In this document: piece after piece, positions 1 through 11,528 of the stretch | How positions within the stretch are numbered: the stretch's first letter is position 1 | Layout of the letters: every line of letters begins with the position of its first letter | Assembly (NCBI GenBank): GCA_025677835.1 | Contig: JAIXMR010000019.1 | Coordinates: 124,001-188,000, forward strand | Length of the DNA stretch: 64,000 nt | Source of the DNA: Sporodiniella umbellata | Lineage: Eukaryota > Mucoromycota > Mucoromycetes > Mucorales > Rhizopodaceae | Reading direction: 5' to 3' | The notes under the pieces: model-generated | Databases searched by the model: none | What the model was told of the DNA's origin: nothing | What the model saw: the letters and a program-made list of their open reading frames with translations, nothing else | Translations under genes and position numbers: made by a program

Positions 1-186
1 GGCTCCAACTGTGAGCATTGCAGTGTTCGACACAAAATGCAAAAGAAGTACTTGGATCAGATCTACGATCTTTATGAAGACTTTCACATTGTACGTATGC
101 CCTTGTTGACAAAAGAAGTACGTGGTGTAGAAGAGATCAAAGAATTTTCAAAAATGTTGGTCGAGCCTTTTGAAGAAAAAAAATAA
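1..186 (+). CDS. GET3: GET3 (ASNA1-type ATPase), 3' end only
   Basis: These are the last 61 codons of a gene that begins outside the window; the frame is open from base 1 and stops with TAA at 184-186. The translation carries a CEHC pair (CxxC) followed by the block [18 protein letters not shown], then [15 protein letters not shown]. This matches the C-terminal part of fungal Get3, where the CxxC cysteines coordinate the zinc that holds the homodimer together. Get3 is the cytosolic ATPase that receives tail-anchored membrane proteins and delivers them to Get1/Get2 at the ER. The ATP-binding P-loop half is not in the window. The family match is clear; upstream exons cannot be judged. Confidence 0.93.
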   Translation, partial: GSNCEHCSVRHKMQKKYLDQIYDLYEDFHIVRMPLLTKEVRGVEEIKEFSKMLVEPFEEKK

Positions 187-1078
187 ACTGCTTAGCTTGA
201 GATGTTATTGTTCTTTATTCAGCTTTTTTGATTTTCTGCTTTGCTAATTTTTACTCTTTAACAAAACAATTCTAATGTAACTAGAGCTGGAGAAGCTCTT
301 TCCCACTAATCATACACATACATTGACATGAAAAAAAGTGGTCTATGTGCTGGAAGCAGCATGCTCAAGGCTGTTTGTAAACATGTGGCTACTATATTAA
401 AATGCAAAGACCTGCAAAAGAGAGAGCTTTAGACGATTAAATGAAACGAGATTTACAGTGAACAAAAGAGAATTACACGCTAAAAATAGGAATCTCTTCG
501 AATTTTTTTTTTTTAACAAAGAAAAGCGCTATTTGTGTTCTTTCAACATCTTTGTACTCACTTTACCGAAGAAAGCAAGAGAGCAAAGCAGATACTTAAG
601 CAGTCTATTTAAGACACGATTCCACAAAGAATTCCTATGTAAGAGTAATGGGGAAATCTCGTTTTTTTATTGGCTAGATCAAAATAGAGTGTAGAAATTC
701 TAGTTTACTGCAAGCATCTCAAGGCACCTTTTAAAGAGAATATATGGTAAACTTTCAAAGTAAATCAAGGCTATTCATAAATGCTAGAAATAAAGCAGAA
801 AAGAATATGCACCAATAAAAGAATGTATAAACTGTAGGTACAGTGTGATGAGCAAAAAGTTATTGGGTATCAATTTTTTCTAAAAAAAAAAAAAGGTTAT
901 TTTAAGCCAATCGTCTAGCCCACGATATATAAGCTTTGGTTTCTTATTACACGTGCACTGAATTAGGATACTGAGAAGAATAGGCTCATTTTTTTTTTCA
1001 TTTGCCTTGTGGAATATATAATTTTTGTTCTATCTTGACATTGCTCTTTTCTTCTTTTGAACTTTAATCAAGCCGAAC
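187..1078. other. Intergenic, GET3 3' flank and promoter of GNAT gene
   Basis: I see no gene here. It holds the GET3 3' flank, AATAAA-like sites near 788 and 812, short poly-A/T tracts, and an AT-rich leader before the ATG at 1079 with a TATA-like stretch near 923-932. A 78-codon frame at 458-694 is low-complexity and has no recognisable motif. Confidence 0.6.
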
Positions 1079-2125
1079 ATGAGCCAAACCTCTAAATCTA
1101 AGGCTACTATTGGACTTCGTCCCTACTTTGCCGAGACGGACAGAAAATTTGTGCATTACCTGTTCTATTCTACATATTTCAATTTGGTCCCTCAAGCTGT
1201 AAGAGTGCGTGCGCGGTCCCCTATAATATTAGCCATTTGGTTCGGCATCTATACTCTCTTGATCACCAGTGCTACTCGGTTGGTGAATAACTGGCCTCCT
1301 AAATTGACACTCATCTTTCAGATCTTTGTTACTATAATCTCGATCGCAAGCGGGCTACTTGCTCTATTTTGGTATACAGACAAATTCGATCTTACCGATA
1401 GAGTTATTGAGGGTATTGAAAACGATTTGAAAGAGCCCGACGTTTACTATCGTGGTACACCTGACCAAGTAAAGCAAGGTAACTTTTGGGTGCTCACTTT
1501 GAATGAAGAGATCGTAGGCTGCATAGGTATGGACCATACACAGACACCTGTGTTCAACAATGCTGTTAAACCAGAGTATGTGAGAGCTTCTGAAAGACCA
1601 AAGGCAGCTGATGCCCCTGAAGTTCACTCAGCAGAGTGGAAAACAACAGCTAGAGTGCTGGCTAGAGCAGACGATTTAATTCGGCTGGTTTTAGTTGGCG
1701 TCTTTGATCTGATCAGAGACGGTTATTATATGATCAAAGGAAAACCAGTAGCCGAAAAAGAAGTTTTGTTCCAAGCACACAAACCAAAGGAAGCCAGTGT
1801 CCGTCGTTTGGCTGTAAAGCTTGAATGTCAAAATCATGGTCTCTCTACTGTTCTGTTGAAGAGAGTGGCATTTTGGGCCCATGCTCACCAAATCGAATAC
1901 CTTTACGCCGAGGCGGATGAACTTCAAAAAAAATTTGCAGAGATTTTAGAAAAGAAGCACGGATACAAACTCATGTCAAAGAAAAAAGTTGGGTACTTTA
2001 AAACCAAATACGTCTACAGGCTAGACGTCAAACTTTGGATGAGCGAAGAGCTTGAAAAGAAGGCCGAAGAAAAGAGAAAAAGCGACGAGTTAAAGGAAGA
2101 AGAGGAGCTGAAGGAATTTCAATAG
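1079..2125 (+). CDS. Membrane-bound GNAT-family N-acetyltransferase-like protein
   Basis: Single-exon 348-aa protein. Residues about 45-65 and 75-100 form two adjacent hydrophobic segments, so the protein is probably anchored in a membrane by a hairpin. From about residue 140 to 315 it resembles a GNAT fold: a core strand with VGCIGMD, then VRRLAVK and QNHGLSTVLL, which fits the acetyl-CoA pyrophosphate-binding strand-loop-helix, and a C-terminal GYKLMSKKK strand. The last 30 residues are highly charged (E/K) and probably a helix or coiled coil. The arrangement (N-terminal membrane hairpin plus cytosolic GNAT) recalls NAT8-like enzymes, but the substrate cannot be inferred. ATG 1079 is the first in-frame start after an AT-rich leader. 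Confidence 0.75.
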   Translation: MSQTSKSKATIGLRPYFAETDRKFVHYLFYSTYFNLVPQAVRVRARSPIILAIWFGIYTLLITSATRLVNNWPPKLTLIFQIFVTIISIASGLLALFWYTDKFDLTDRVIEGIENDLKEPDVYYRGTPDQVKQGNFWVLTLNEEIVGCIGMDHTQTPVFNNAVKPEYVRASERPKAADAPEVHSAEWKTTARVLARADDLIRLVLVGVFDLIRDGYYMIKGKPVAEKEVLFQAHKPKEASVRRLAVKLECQNHGLSTVLLKRVAFWAHAHQIEYLYAEADELQKKFAEILEKKHGYKLMSKKKVGYFKTKYVYRLDVKLWMSEELEKKAEEKRKSDELKEEEELKEFQ

Positions 2126-2340
2126 ACTGTACATTCACTACAATAAACAAGACAAAAAAAAAATAGCAGGATTCGTTTTTTTTTTATTTTATAAAAATAT
2201 CACTTTATTTTTGTTTGGTTTATTTTTCTCTTAAGATGTATGTTACAGTAAATGTGTAAATATAGAAGGTATAGTATGATACAATGAGGTGTGATGAATG
2301 GATAGGTAGGTTTAAAAAGGGAAGGGAAAAAAGAAGCAGT

Positions 2341-4741
2341 CTAATAGCCAACACCTGACATGATACCATAGCCAAGAGTAAAGATCAGTACGGTAATGAC
2401 GATACTGACAGGCACGCCAACGATGATAAAGTCTTTTGTTTTCAAATATGGTTTTCCTGTTTGGTCTTCCATCATGACGGCAGACATGTTTGGATAACCA
2501 GAAACGGGTAGCCCCATACCGGCTGAACAAGCTAAGCCGGCGCCCATTACCAAAAGATTAGCATGAGGTACAGGAAGACTAGCACCAACTTGTTGAACAA
2601 TAGGCACGATGATAAGAGCAGCTACAGTGTGCGATACGAATGTAGAAAAGACGAGAATTAGGAATGCAAAGATAGCAAGAATGGCAATTGGTTCCAAGTT
2701 TTGTACACCATCTTTAATACGAAGAGCGATGTCTTGCAGTAAACCGGAGGAGGTAACAGCATTACCGAGAGCCATACCGCCTTGAGCCAACACAACAACA
2801 GACCAAAGAAAGGCATTCAGGTCGCTTTTATTCAAAATGCCTGTGCCAAAGAACACAAAGAGAGGGATCGTGGCAATAACACCTGTATCGCCAATGTGGG
2901 ATTCGATGGAAGACTCAGCGCACCAAAGAGCAATGGTTAAGATAGTGATTAACATGATGAAAACCTGAGCAAATGTAATTTTGTCGCGAGTAGCCTTGAT
3001 TTTGTTTAAATGAGGAGTTGAACGCTCTGGTCTATAAACTAACAAAAGAAGACCCCAACAGACGAAGAGACTAATGATAGAAATGGGAAGAGCAGCACCA
3101 AACCAGATACCCCAACCGGGGTTAGGGGACATATACTGCAAGGTAACAATGTTTTGGGGCGAAGAAATAGGAGATGTCATACCACCAATACAACTAGCCA
3201 AGGCAATACCCAATAAAAGACATTGAGCAACGGTGGAATCGTCAGGAAGTGTACGTAAGATGGGATCGATGAGAGAGAAACAAAGTACAGGAGTGGCTAC
3301 ATTTGAAATCCACATACAGAGGAAAAGCGCTACACACATGATAGCAAGCAAAACCCAACGAGGACGGGTGCCAGCACGAGAAAGGACATGCGAAGCAAAG
3401 GCCTTTGCGATACCGTATTTTGACAAAGCAGCAGCCAACGAGAAACCACCGAGCAACATCATAATTGTACCACTAAACATAGAGTTGAAAACAGATTTTG
3501 CTGCAGCTTTGGACGTCATTGGAGTTCCGTCTGAAGTACGCATAATACCCAAGAGAACGATAAGAAAAGGAATCATCAGCGAGGTTGCATACAATGGGAT
3601 GGCCTCCGTAGCCCACATGACAGCAGCAAAAATCAGCAAAGCAAAGCAGTAGTTTTCCTGTTTGTTTCCAAAGATATTAACGTTCAGACAAATGGCAAAG
3701 AGTATGACAGATATAAGAAAGGCAAGGATGTTATGAGCTTGCTCAGTAGGGATCCTATGACGAGTAAAAGGTACTGGGTAGGTTTTTTCGGGCTTTCCAG
3801 CTTTGACATGAGCATCTAAAGTTTTGCGCTCTTGGCCAACCATATCTTTCCAGACTGTGTTACGATCATAAGTGATTTGATCGCGCAGGTGCGTCTTCAT
3901 TTGTCGAATAGCAATGTTTGTATGACCATTACAGAAGGCGTCAGCATAGAGTCGCTCTACGCGCTCAATTTGAGAGCGAAGAAGTTCGATGGTCTGGGGC
4001 ATGAAGGGTCTAGAATCAAGCACCATTTTTTTGAGGTATTGATCGCGCAAGTGACCATCCAAAACTTTATCGTGCTTTTTAAGAATCTTTTCAAAAGCCA
4101 TCCGGTTAAGCTCAACGTAAGAGTCCAACTCCGATAGAGAGACGTAGAGTGTGATAAGCTGGCTTCGAAGGTCTACTAACTGCTCGACGTAATTGTTTGG
4201 TTGACCGCCCATGCTGTCAGCAGACATTCGCGATTCAAAAGACATCTTGCGCTGAATATCTTTGACTGGCACTTTCTCTTTTATTTCTAAGTTTACGGTG
4301 GAGTCAAGCTCAGTCAAAGGCGATTGGAAAGGAATAGAGTGGTTGTACAAATTGTCCGAAGGAGAAGACTCCTCCAAAGTCTTTGCCAAAGTTTCCAATT
4401 GAATGTAAAGCTCAGACTCTTTCTCGGAATAGAAACTAAAGACTTTATCGAGCTGTAAATCAAGCTGATTCAAGAATCGATCCTCCCCGTGCGTGATAGT
4501 AGAGTCAGCTTTTTCGGGATCCATTGAGTTGTTCATGATATCCACCTTTTCTTTCTCGATACGAAAAATCAGCTTTTTCAGTTGATCGTAACTAGAAACC
4601 ATTCGTTAAAAAGATTAGAAAAAACCGAGAAACAACGAAAAGAAACGGAAATTGCGAAGCAGGATACGCTTTTACTTACGCAACATAATGATCGAGCCAA
4701 TCTGGAACTGCATTGAATTGCAGAGAGTGCGAAAACTTCAT
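2341..4741 (-). CDS. SPX-domain low-affinity phosphate transporter (Pho87/Pho90/Pho91 type)
   Basis: Two exons: 4741-4680 and 4591-2341, 770 aa. The short first exon encodes MKFSHSLQFNAVPDWLDHY, the hallmark start of SPX domains, and joins in frame to YDQLKKLIF; without it the SPX start would be missed. SPX spans about residues 1-235 and includes the conserved FEKILKKHDK helix, which in this family binds inositol pyrophosphates and reports phosphate status. From about residue 300 to the end there are some ten hydrophobic segments of the divalent-anion:Na+ symporter (DASS) type, including W-A-T-E-A-I-P and SHTVAALI. This matches yeast Pho87/Pho90 (plasma membrane) or Pho91 (vacuole); the sequence does not decide which membrane. 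Transport of inorganic phosphate is inferred from the family. Confidence 0.93.
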
Positions 4742-7700
4742 TTTTTAATATTAAAGAGTAAAAAAGTAAAGGAAAATTTCCGCGAATGGTTAGAGAAGAG
4801 AAAGGAAAAAGAAAAGTTGAAAAGTTAACTGTCTTTTTAGCTCTTTATTTATTTCCTTACAAAAGCTTGTTGGAGACTGAAATAATGAAATGTTATTTTT
4901 GAACTTTTAATATCCGTAAGCGGGGTGTAACATTTTTTTTGACAGTTGATTGGGCTAGATAGGTCCTCACACGACACCACGTGTGGTACATTGGCTCAGT
5001 TTGATTCGTACAACCAATTAAAATCTTTTTCTCTTGGTCTCTTTGATTGGAAATCTCGCCAAACGAGTGTTTTGACAGCTTATGCTTTGATTTTTAGTAA
5101 AAAGTTTCAAAAAGCTGGAGAAAGTAGAGAAAACACAGAAAGACCGTCAGTGAAGACGCTAAAAATAAGTTCCTCTATACCTTATATAGAATAACTGGAA
5201 AAATCAGAAAGACCGTTAAAGCATACTCTGCTCAACCAATCATCTTATCCACGTGTATTCAAAGCAACCTTTCAGTGGAATGCACGTCAAACGGATGGCC
5301 CTGAGACGGTATGACAAGAGAAAATAGGGCTTCTTAGTCAACATGAAACCTCGCTTACGATTACTGTTTGATTCATAATCACGTATGCCGAACCACGGCA
5401 TGCTGTTAACCCCCTTAAAGTAGTTGAATGACTGTACACAGTAGCAACCGCGTTTCTCCAAGAAAAATTTTTATATAAAAGTATCGTTTTCTTTCGCTAG
5501 CAGCTGCAAACAAACATGATAATCCCACCCATTCTTTGTATTACAATTCTGAAGCCCTAAAAAAAGACTTGAGATCATTGAACAACAAAGAAGCAAGAAG
5601 GGTTAGCTCTATCTGTAGGTATGTTCAAGAGACACCCAGAAATTGTGCAAACCCTTTTTTGGATAAAAGAGTTGGTTAGGAACCGCCCAAATATAGAAAT
5701 GTCAACTCGATTTTCTCTGACTGAGATAGAAACCCCAGTCTTTTAGCTTACAGAACATATACGCTGCACTAGAATATTATGACAGTCTTTGCAATACAAT
5801 ATCTAGCTTTAGAACTCTTTGGTAAAAAGCTGCGTGGATTACAGTTTTTTTAAAAAGAAAAACTCAGTCAAACCTATAGAGCTTGGCCGCTGCTTAAAAA
5901 TAACAGAAAGCTGGCTCTTCTAGACCCTGACACTGTCTTACAAGCTGTTACAAGATATAGTTAGCTCTAGACAATTTTTGTAGATCCTAAAAACTACCTA
6001 GAATCTACAAATACCTAAAAGTACAAAAAAGTGAAAAAAAAAAAAAAAACGCCCTATTGATAAATATCGCAGATATAGTTTACCAAACCACTGAAGATTC
6101 CCTTTGTATTATGTTGTAATAGATTTATTTAAACCAAACCTATTAATTTATTGTAGACTGCTTACACTTTTTTTCTTTTGAAAATACTTTTCAAATCGCC
6201 TATTTGGTTTTGTTTCGATTTACTTTAAACGTACTTAAACAGGTCGTACTATTTACCCTTTTTTTTTCTTATACCTATATACCAGCGCTTTTTGATCTTG
6301 TTTTGTCTTTTACAAAGATGTTTTTTCAAATTCGACAGCTCTTATGTGCCTTGTGTTTTGCTCAAAATAAAATACTTTGATCATTTAGATCAGATATTTT
6401 TTCAAGAGGCAAGATTTTAAAGACTGGTTGAATCCCTAGTTTCTGGGTTTGGTGTACCTTCAACTCTTTCAGTGTTCTTTGTACAAGATGCTGTTGAACT
6501 GAAAAAAAAACAGCATTAGTAGAGGAACAACAAAGAAAAAAAGGCTGATACCTACAAACTTATAGATACTAATAAGATACTTTACTGCTCTCCTACTCTA
6601 TAAATTTTTAGAATAAAAAATTTTCAAAGCAAGACTTATCTACAACGATAGCTTTTTTTCGGAAACTGCCAGTCGTCTAATTGAGAACAATTAAATTAAC
6701 CCCAAAACGAACCACCATACTACAGTGCCTTTATATAGCGATAGGCCATAAACAAGCTAAAAAAAATCAAAAAATACTCACACACTTTTTGGACTCTTTT
6801 AATGAGTTCTCTAAACAACAGTACACACTTGTTTTGCAAGACTTCTAAGCTAAAGTATAGGGCTCAAAAATTCAGCGAATTCGTTAGCTACTCAGTCAAA
6901 ATGCAAATTCTACTCAATAAGCCGGCGGTCGCTTTTACAATTTTAATGGCTCAAAATAGAACTAGAAAGCTTCACTTGTCAATTAATCTAATAAAACAGT
7001 AAATGTAGAGCTCTTTTACTGCTGTATTGATATAAAGTGCCCACTTTAACTTAATTCTTCTTTTGGAAAACTAATATAGCCAATTTGGAGATCTCTCAGC
7101 ATATAATATACGCTTATGCATTGTTTTTGACCCTTGTACAGTACTCTCTTTAGACCAAAGTATCTCACTGTCAATACTTGTTTCTAAAAAAAAAAAGGTT
7201 TACATCGGTATTAGCTGAGAATTACATAGTAGCAATTAAAACTTTGGCGATAAATACAACAAAACGTTTATAAAAACTACTGTCATACTAACGGCATTTA
7301 AGGGTTTCGTATTAAGAGTGATATACTGAGACTCTCACTTTTTTTTTTGGTTTTTTTCCAAAAAAAAAAAAAAACTGTTATATAACGAAATACGCGAGTA
7401 AAGATCAGCTGTAACAAAAATTGGTGGCTGTTGTGTATTTTTGCTCTTTCTGAACTGTCTTTTTTTTTTTTTCCAAAAATCTCATTGTAAAAAATTCTAG
7501 ATAGAAACAAAAAGTGTTACTGTATACTGAAGTAGTGAGGTTTTCTTAGAGTTACGATTTAATATGCCCGTATCGTCAGATTTTTTTTTAAAATAGAACA
7601 AATAAAAACCGCACACAGCATTTTCAAGAACAGTATCGTATATTTGTGTATATTTTGTATACAGAATGCGCTATTGGTTTAGGAAAAACTGTAGATGTCT

Positions 7701-8703
7701 ATAACGTAGATTTGCAGCAAATTCTATAGAAGCTGGAGATGTCCGAAAACAAATGTCCGTTATCAAGTAGCACAGGGTGCGCTTATGGTATTTTACGGTA
7801 GATGTAATATCAACACTAAGCCAGTTTTCCGACCAAATGGTAAATCATGGTTCCCTCAAAGGAGCTTTTTTTAGAACGGCTGTAGACCTGCATTTATGTG
7901 CGAAAATAAAAAAGCAATGTAAAATTTCGTACACTTCGAGCTGTTGTTATCATTGTTTTTATCGAACTTGTACTATGTATAAATATATATAAACTAAAAT
8001 TTTTAGACTATAATATTGACTCCATCTTCTTTGTGAGAACATAATAATAACAATACAAAGGGAAGAGGAGGGTGGGAGCAACAAAAATCCTCTGCTCTCG
8101 TGTAACATTTTCAATACTTCATATAGTTCGTATCTACATAACAATATGAAGCAAATGATGAGATACAAGCAGCAGTAGCTTTAACTGCTGACAGATCTTC
8201 TTAAAAAGTAAGAGTTCGATTGCCTACAATCAAGCATTTTTATATTCTCCTATTAAGTTATTTGGTTACAATACTGTTGGAATAAATTGTCTGGCAAAAA
8301 AAAAACAGCAAATTTCATCTTAAAAGCATACGACATCTTGCTATTTATTGTCTAAATATGTCATCCAGCAACATACTAGTGACAACAAGTGTACTTCTGA
8401 CTAATAAAGATTTTGCTTTGAGTACTATCTATTATACGATATTTTTGTTTTATTGTATAAACATTTCTCAGATAAAGAAAAGACGGGAGTAACAACGATC
8501 TTTACCGCGTTAAGTCAATTTCAGATTATATCAACTCTCAAAAAGTAAAATTAATTACGTGTACATGTTGCACATTGAAGGTAGCTGCGAGTTGCAGTGT
8601 GTTTGAACAATAAAAAAAAAACACATGCAAAAAAAAAACTTGATAAGTATTGTATAAATTGGAACTCATTTTGGCTGTGTTTTTCTCTCTAAAAGTTTTG
8701 GTA
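4742..8703. other. 4-kb gene-poor AT-rich interval
   Basis: No gene recognised on either strand. The longest frames are about 60-80 codons, are broken by frequent stops and carry no domain motif. The stretch has many A/T homopolymers (for example 6033-6050, 7338-7373) and pyrimidine-rich runs. The first ~250 bases belong to the promoter of the SPX transporter and the last ~300 to the promoter of the SDR gene. The middle (about 5.2-8.3 kb) is unexplained: it could be decayed mobile DNA, a long non-coding RNA or simply intergenic DNA. I found no terminal repeats, target-site duplication or tRNA-like T-loop. Confidence 0.5.
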
Positions 8704-9872
8704 ATGAAAGATTTTTGGTCAAAGAGAAACTACGATTTAAATGACATCCCTGATATGACTGGCAAAGTTGCTGTCATTACTGGCGGAAATTCAGGTGTAT
8801 GCAATTTTTTCTTTGTCAATGGCAAAAGTCTAACATCTACTTTTTCGTAGATTGGCAAAGTATGTGCTAGGGAAATGGTAAAAAAAGGATGCACTGTGTA
8901 AGTTCTTCACACCTTTTTTATGCTCTAAGGCTCATTTGCCTTTAACATATTAATTTGGCCAAAACAGGGTCCTGGGCTGTCGTAGTGAAGAGAAAACATT
9001 GGAAGCTATTGAGGAAATCAGGCAGACTACAAGTAACGGGAAAATTGAGTTTATCAAGTTGGATTTGATGTCTCTGGAGTCCGTAACTCAGTTCGCAAAG
9101 GAGTTCAAATCTCGATATGAGAGTCTTAATATTTTGCTCAATAATGCTGGTGTTATGATGTGTCCTTTTGGCCTTTCAAAAGATGGTAAGCATAAAAAAA
9201 AAAAAAAAAGTAGAAAATCTGCTTATTCCTTTGTTGAGGCATTGAAACTCAGTTTGCCACCAACCATGTTGCGCATCACTACCTCACTATGCTTCTGTTG
9301 CCCGTTTTGGAAAATTCTACACCTTCTCGTATAGTAACAGTAAGCTCCATGGCTCAATTGTTCCATTTCGGGAAAATCGACTGGGAGGGAATCAGCGATC
9401 CCAAAAAATACTATTCGGGCACTCAGTACTGTATGTCCAAGGTAAATGTTTTCTTCTTCTTCTTTTTTTTTACTGATTATCTTTCTAGGGCTGTAATGTT
9501 TTGTTCACTAAAGAATTAAACAGGCGTTTGCAAACGAAGGGTGTAAGTAATCTTTATGTAAATTGTAACCATCCTGGTGTCATCAACAGCAACCTTTTCC
9601 GACACATGTATGGTATGAACACTAGTCTTGGAAGTATGTTCACAAGCCTGTTTTTTGTCTCTACTGAAAATGGTGCTCTTACTCAGCTCTATCTTGCGAC
9701 AAGCCCTGAAGTAGAGCAAAAGGAAGTCAAAGGACAGTACTATGTACCCATTGCTACTCCCTCCAAAGCTAAAGGCTATACTGATTCAAAAGAACTCTCA
9801 CTCGAATTGTGGAACTTTACTGAAAAGCTAATCAAAGAAAAAATCCCAGAATATAAAGGCGCTCCCATTTAA
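8704..9872 (+). CDS. Short-chain dehydrogenase/reductase, retinol dehydrogenase/WWOX-like
   Basis: Five exons: 8704-8796, 8851-8897, 8968-9185, 9239-9441, 9489-9872, 314 aa. All introns are GT-AG and the frame is continuous. The NAD(P)-binding glycine motif GGNSGIG straddles intron 1. It is followed by the Asp strand (IKLDLMSLESV), NNAG at the end of beta-4, the catalytic serine region VTVSSM, and the active-site pair Y183xxxK187 in YCMSK. Then comes NHPG, the conserved Pro-Gly after beta-6. The layout fits the extended RDH/WWOX-like SDR group that reduces lipophilic ketones or retinoids; the true substrate is unknown. ATG 8704 was chosen because the upstream frame extension lacks an ATG. The gene converges with the SLC35F-like gene, leaving 47 bases between stops. 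Confidence 0.9.
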
Positions 9873-9919
9873 TAAATTAAAACGAGACACAGATATATTT
9901 ATGCATTTATTCAGAATGA

Positions 9920-11376
9920 TTATGGGGTATAGGAATTAGACTTTATCAGAAGCTCGCGCTCTTCGTCTTGAATTGGGCTTGAAGCAAGGCCATATAGTAT
10001 CACTCCTGCAATTACCAATGTATAAGCAACAGGATAAAGCTGAGGCATCTATTTCGTATGTATATATTTACATCAATTTAGTAACATGGGCTTTTTTTTT
10101 GAAGTGGGTTAGTACCTGAGAATCTAAAAAGTATATTCCAACAAGTAGCGAATAAAAATTGCTAGTAATCATACTCATACTGAGGAAAGTGGCACCAGAT
10201 AATCTATAAACAATAGGAACAAGGGAATACATACAAAAAAGGCACAGCACATATGTTGCCACTAACAGTGCTTTTTGAAAAGAAAAAGAAAAAGAAAGAG
10301 AAAGCTGTTAATGCAAACGAATATGGAATAAGAAGTACAAATATATACCACTATGATAAGACCACTGGACTGAGGTTACTGTATCGTACTCAAAATAAAG
10401 TCTATTTAATGCCCTCAGTTTTTTTTCTTAAAAATACATATGCCATTATAGTTACGCCTGAGTACCGCAAAGCAAAGAACCCCAAAGACCTGCTTTGCCT
10501 AAAAACTCAAATGTTGTGAAGCGATTGACCAAATGCTCCTCAGTCACGTTGCTTATTGCATAAAAACTTGCGCTTAGCAGCTAAGTAGTGTTAGTATCAA
10601 AAGAAAAAACTGCCAAAGGTAGCTTGAATATATATTTACGCAAATCAAGTCTCCTGTCCAGCTATGATTGGCTATGAATGTAAATTGGTACGTACGTCAA
10701 AATGTTAGTTGTAGAGCTGTTTTCGTTTCTTTTTTTTTTAGATATACACCAGATGATTCGCTATCTCCTTTTACATCACACCAGATGATGATAACAAGAC
10801 CAAAAAAACAAAGCGCCGCGCTTTTTATGTGAATTAGGGTATATTTGGCATGAAGAAAATAGGTCGAAAGTAACATAATACAGGGGATAGTCCATGAAGA
10901 TAATATCAGGGCTGACAAAACCGAAGTTCTTTTGAATGCCAACACAGCAAGCACATTTCCTATTTTTTTTTTAAATTTTAAATTTTTATTCCGATTTTTT
11001 TTTGTGAAGGAGTGAATAGATAAGAAAACTCAAGATTGTATAACTCACCTCCAACATCTGCAAAAGAGAATCCTAGGACTTTAAAAATATAATTTAGCAA
11101 TTGTAGTCTATTTTAATCACTAAAAGGAAAAGAGAAAGGAAAACACGTTTTACCTTGCCAAGTGAGCTTCGAAAAAGGCTTATGTTTGAAAAACAGAATA
11201 GAAGATCCATAATAGAAAATGGTCAGGATCAAGTAATTAAAAAAATTTTGTGTAAATGGTATGCTAATGCCGTAGTGTTTCCATAAAGCAGAAGAGGCTG
11301 AGCTAGTGCCAGTAATACACAAAGACAACACTTGACCAAGAAAAATCGGCAGAAACACTCTCGAGTCAATTTGCAT
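9920..11376 (-). CDS. SLC35F-type (DUF914) drug/metabolite-superfamily transporter
   Basis: Eight exons on the minus strand: 11376-11154, 11078-11049, 10959-10750, 10653-10640, 10580-10456, 10413-10349, 10270-10116, 10048-9920, giving 316 aa. Hallmarks of the SLC35F1/F2 family are present in order: LGQVLSLCITGTSSASSALW, QNFFNYL, FADVGGN, TSVLSALILSSWTIP, SFYAISNVTEEHLV, FEFLGKAGLWGSLL, YSLVPIVYRLS and FYSLLVG. Around ten membrane helices are expected. Exon 2 is only 30 nt and exon 4 only 14 nt; both are needed to restore the family pattern (exon 4 encodes GDLIC before LLSASFYA). Substrates of fungal members are not established. The start is the first ATG before the conserved first helix, and no signal peptide is seen. 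Confidence 0.85.
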
Positions 11377-11528
11377 ACTAAGCGTAGAGATAAGATATAA
11401 AACAAAAGAAAGAGAGAGAAAAAAGCCTACTGTTATCTCAATTCAGGGTCCAGATTTTTAAGTTGTATTTAATTTAATTACACAACCTTCATGAGAACAA
11501 AAGAGACTGTATATCGCTCCTTATACCC

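Noticed and set aside
458..694. 78-codon frame in the GET3-GNAT interval
   Set aside because: Low-complexity Phe/Lys content from poly-T and poly-A runs, no conserved motif.
4946..5194. 82-codon frame beside the SPX transporter promoter
   Set aside because: Begins at a TTG, not an ATG, and shows no motif.
7741..7910. Stretch that at first looked like a decayed transposase
   Set aside because: Frequent stops in all frames, no DDE spacing, no terminal inverted repeats found.
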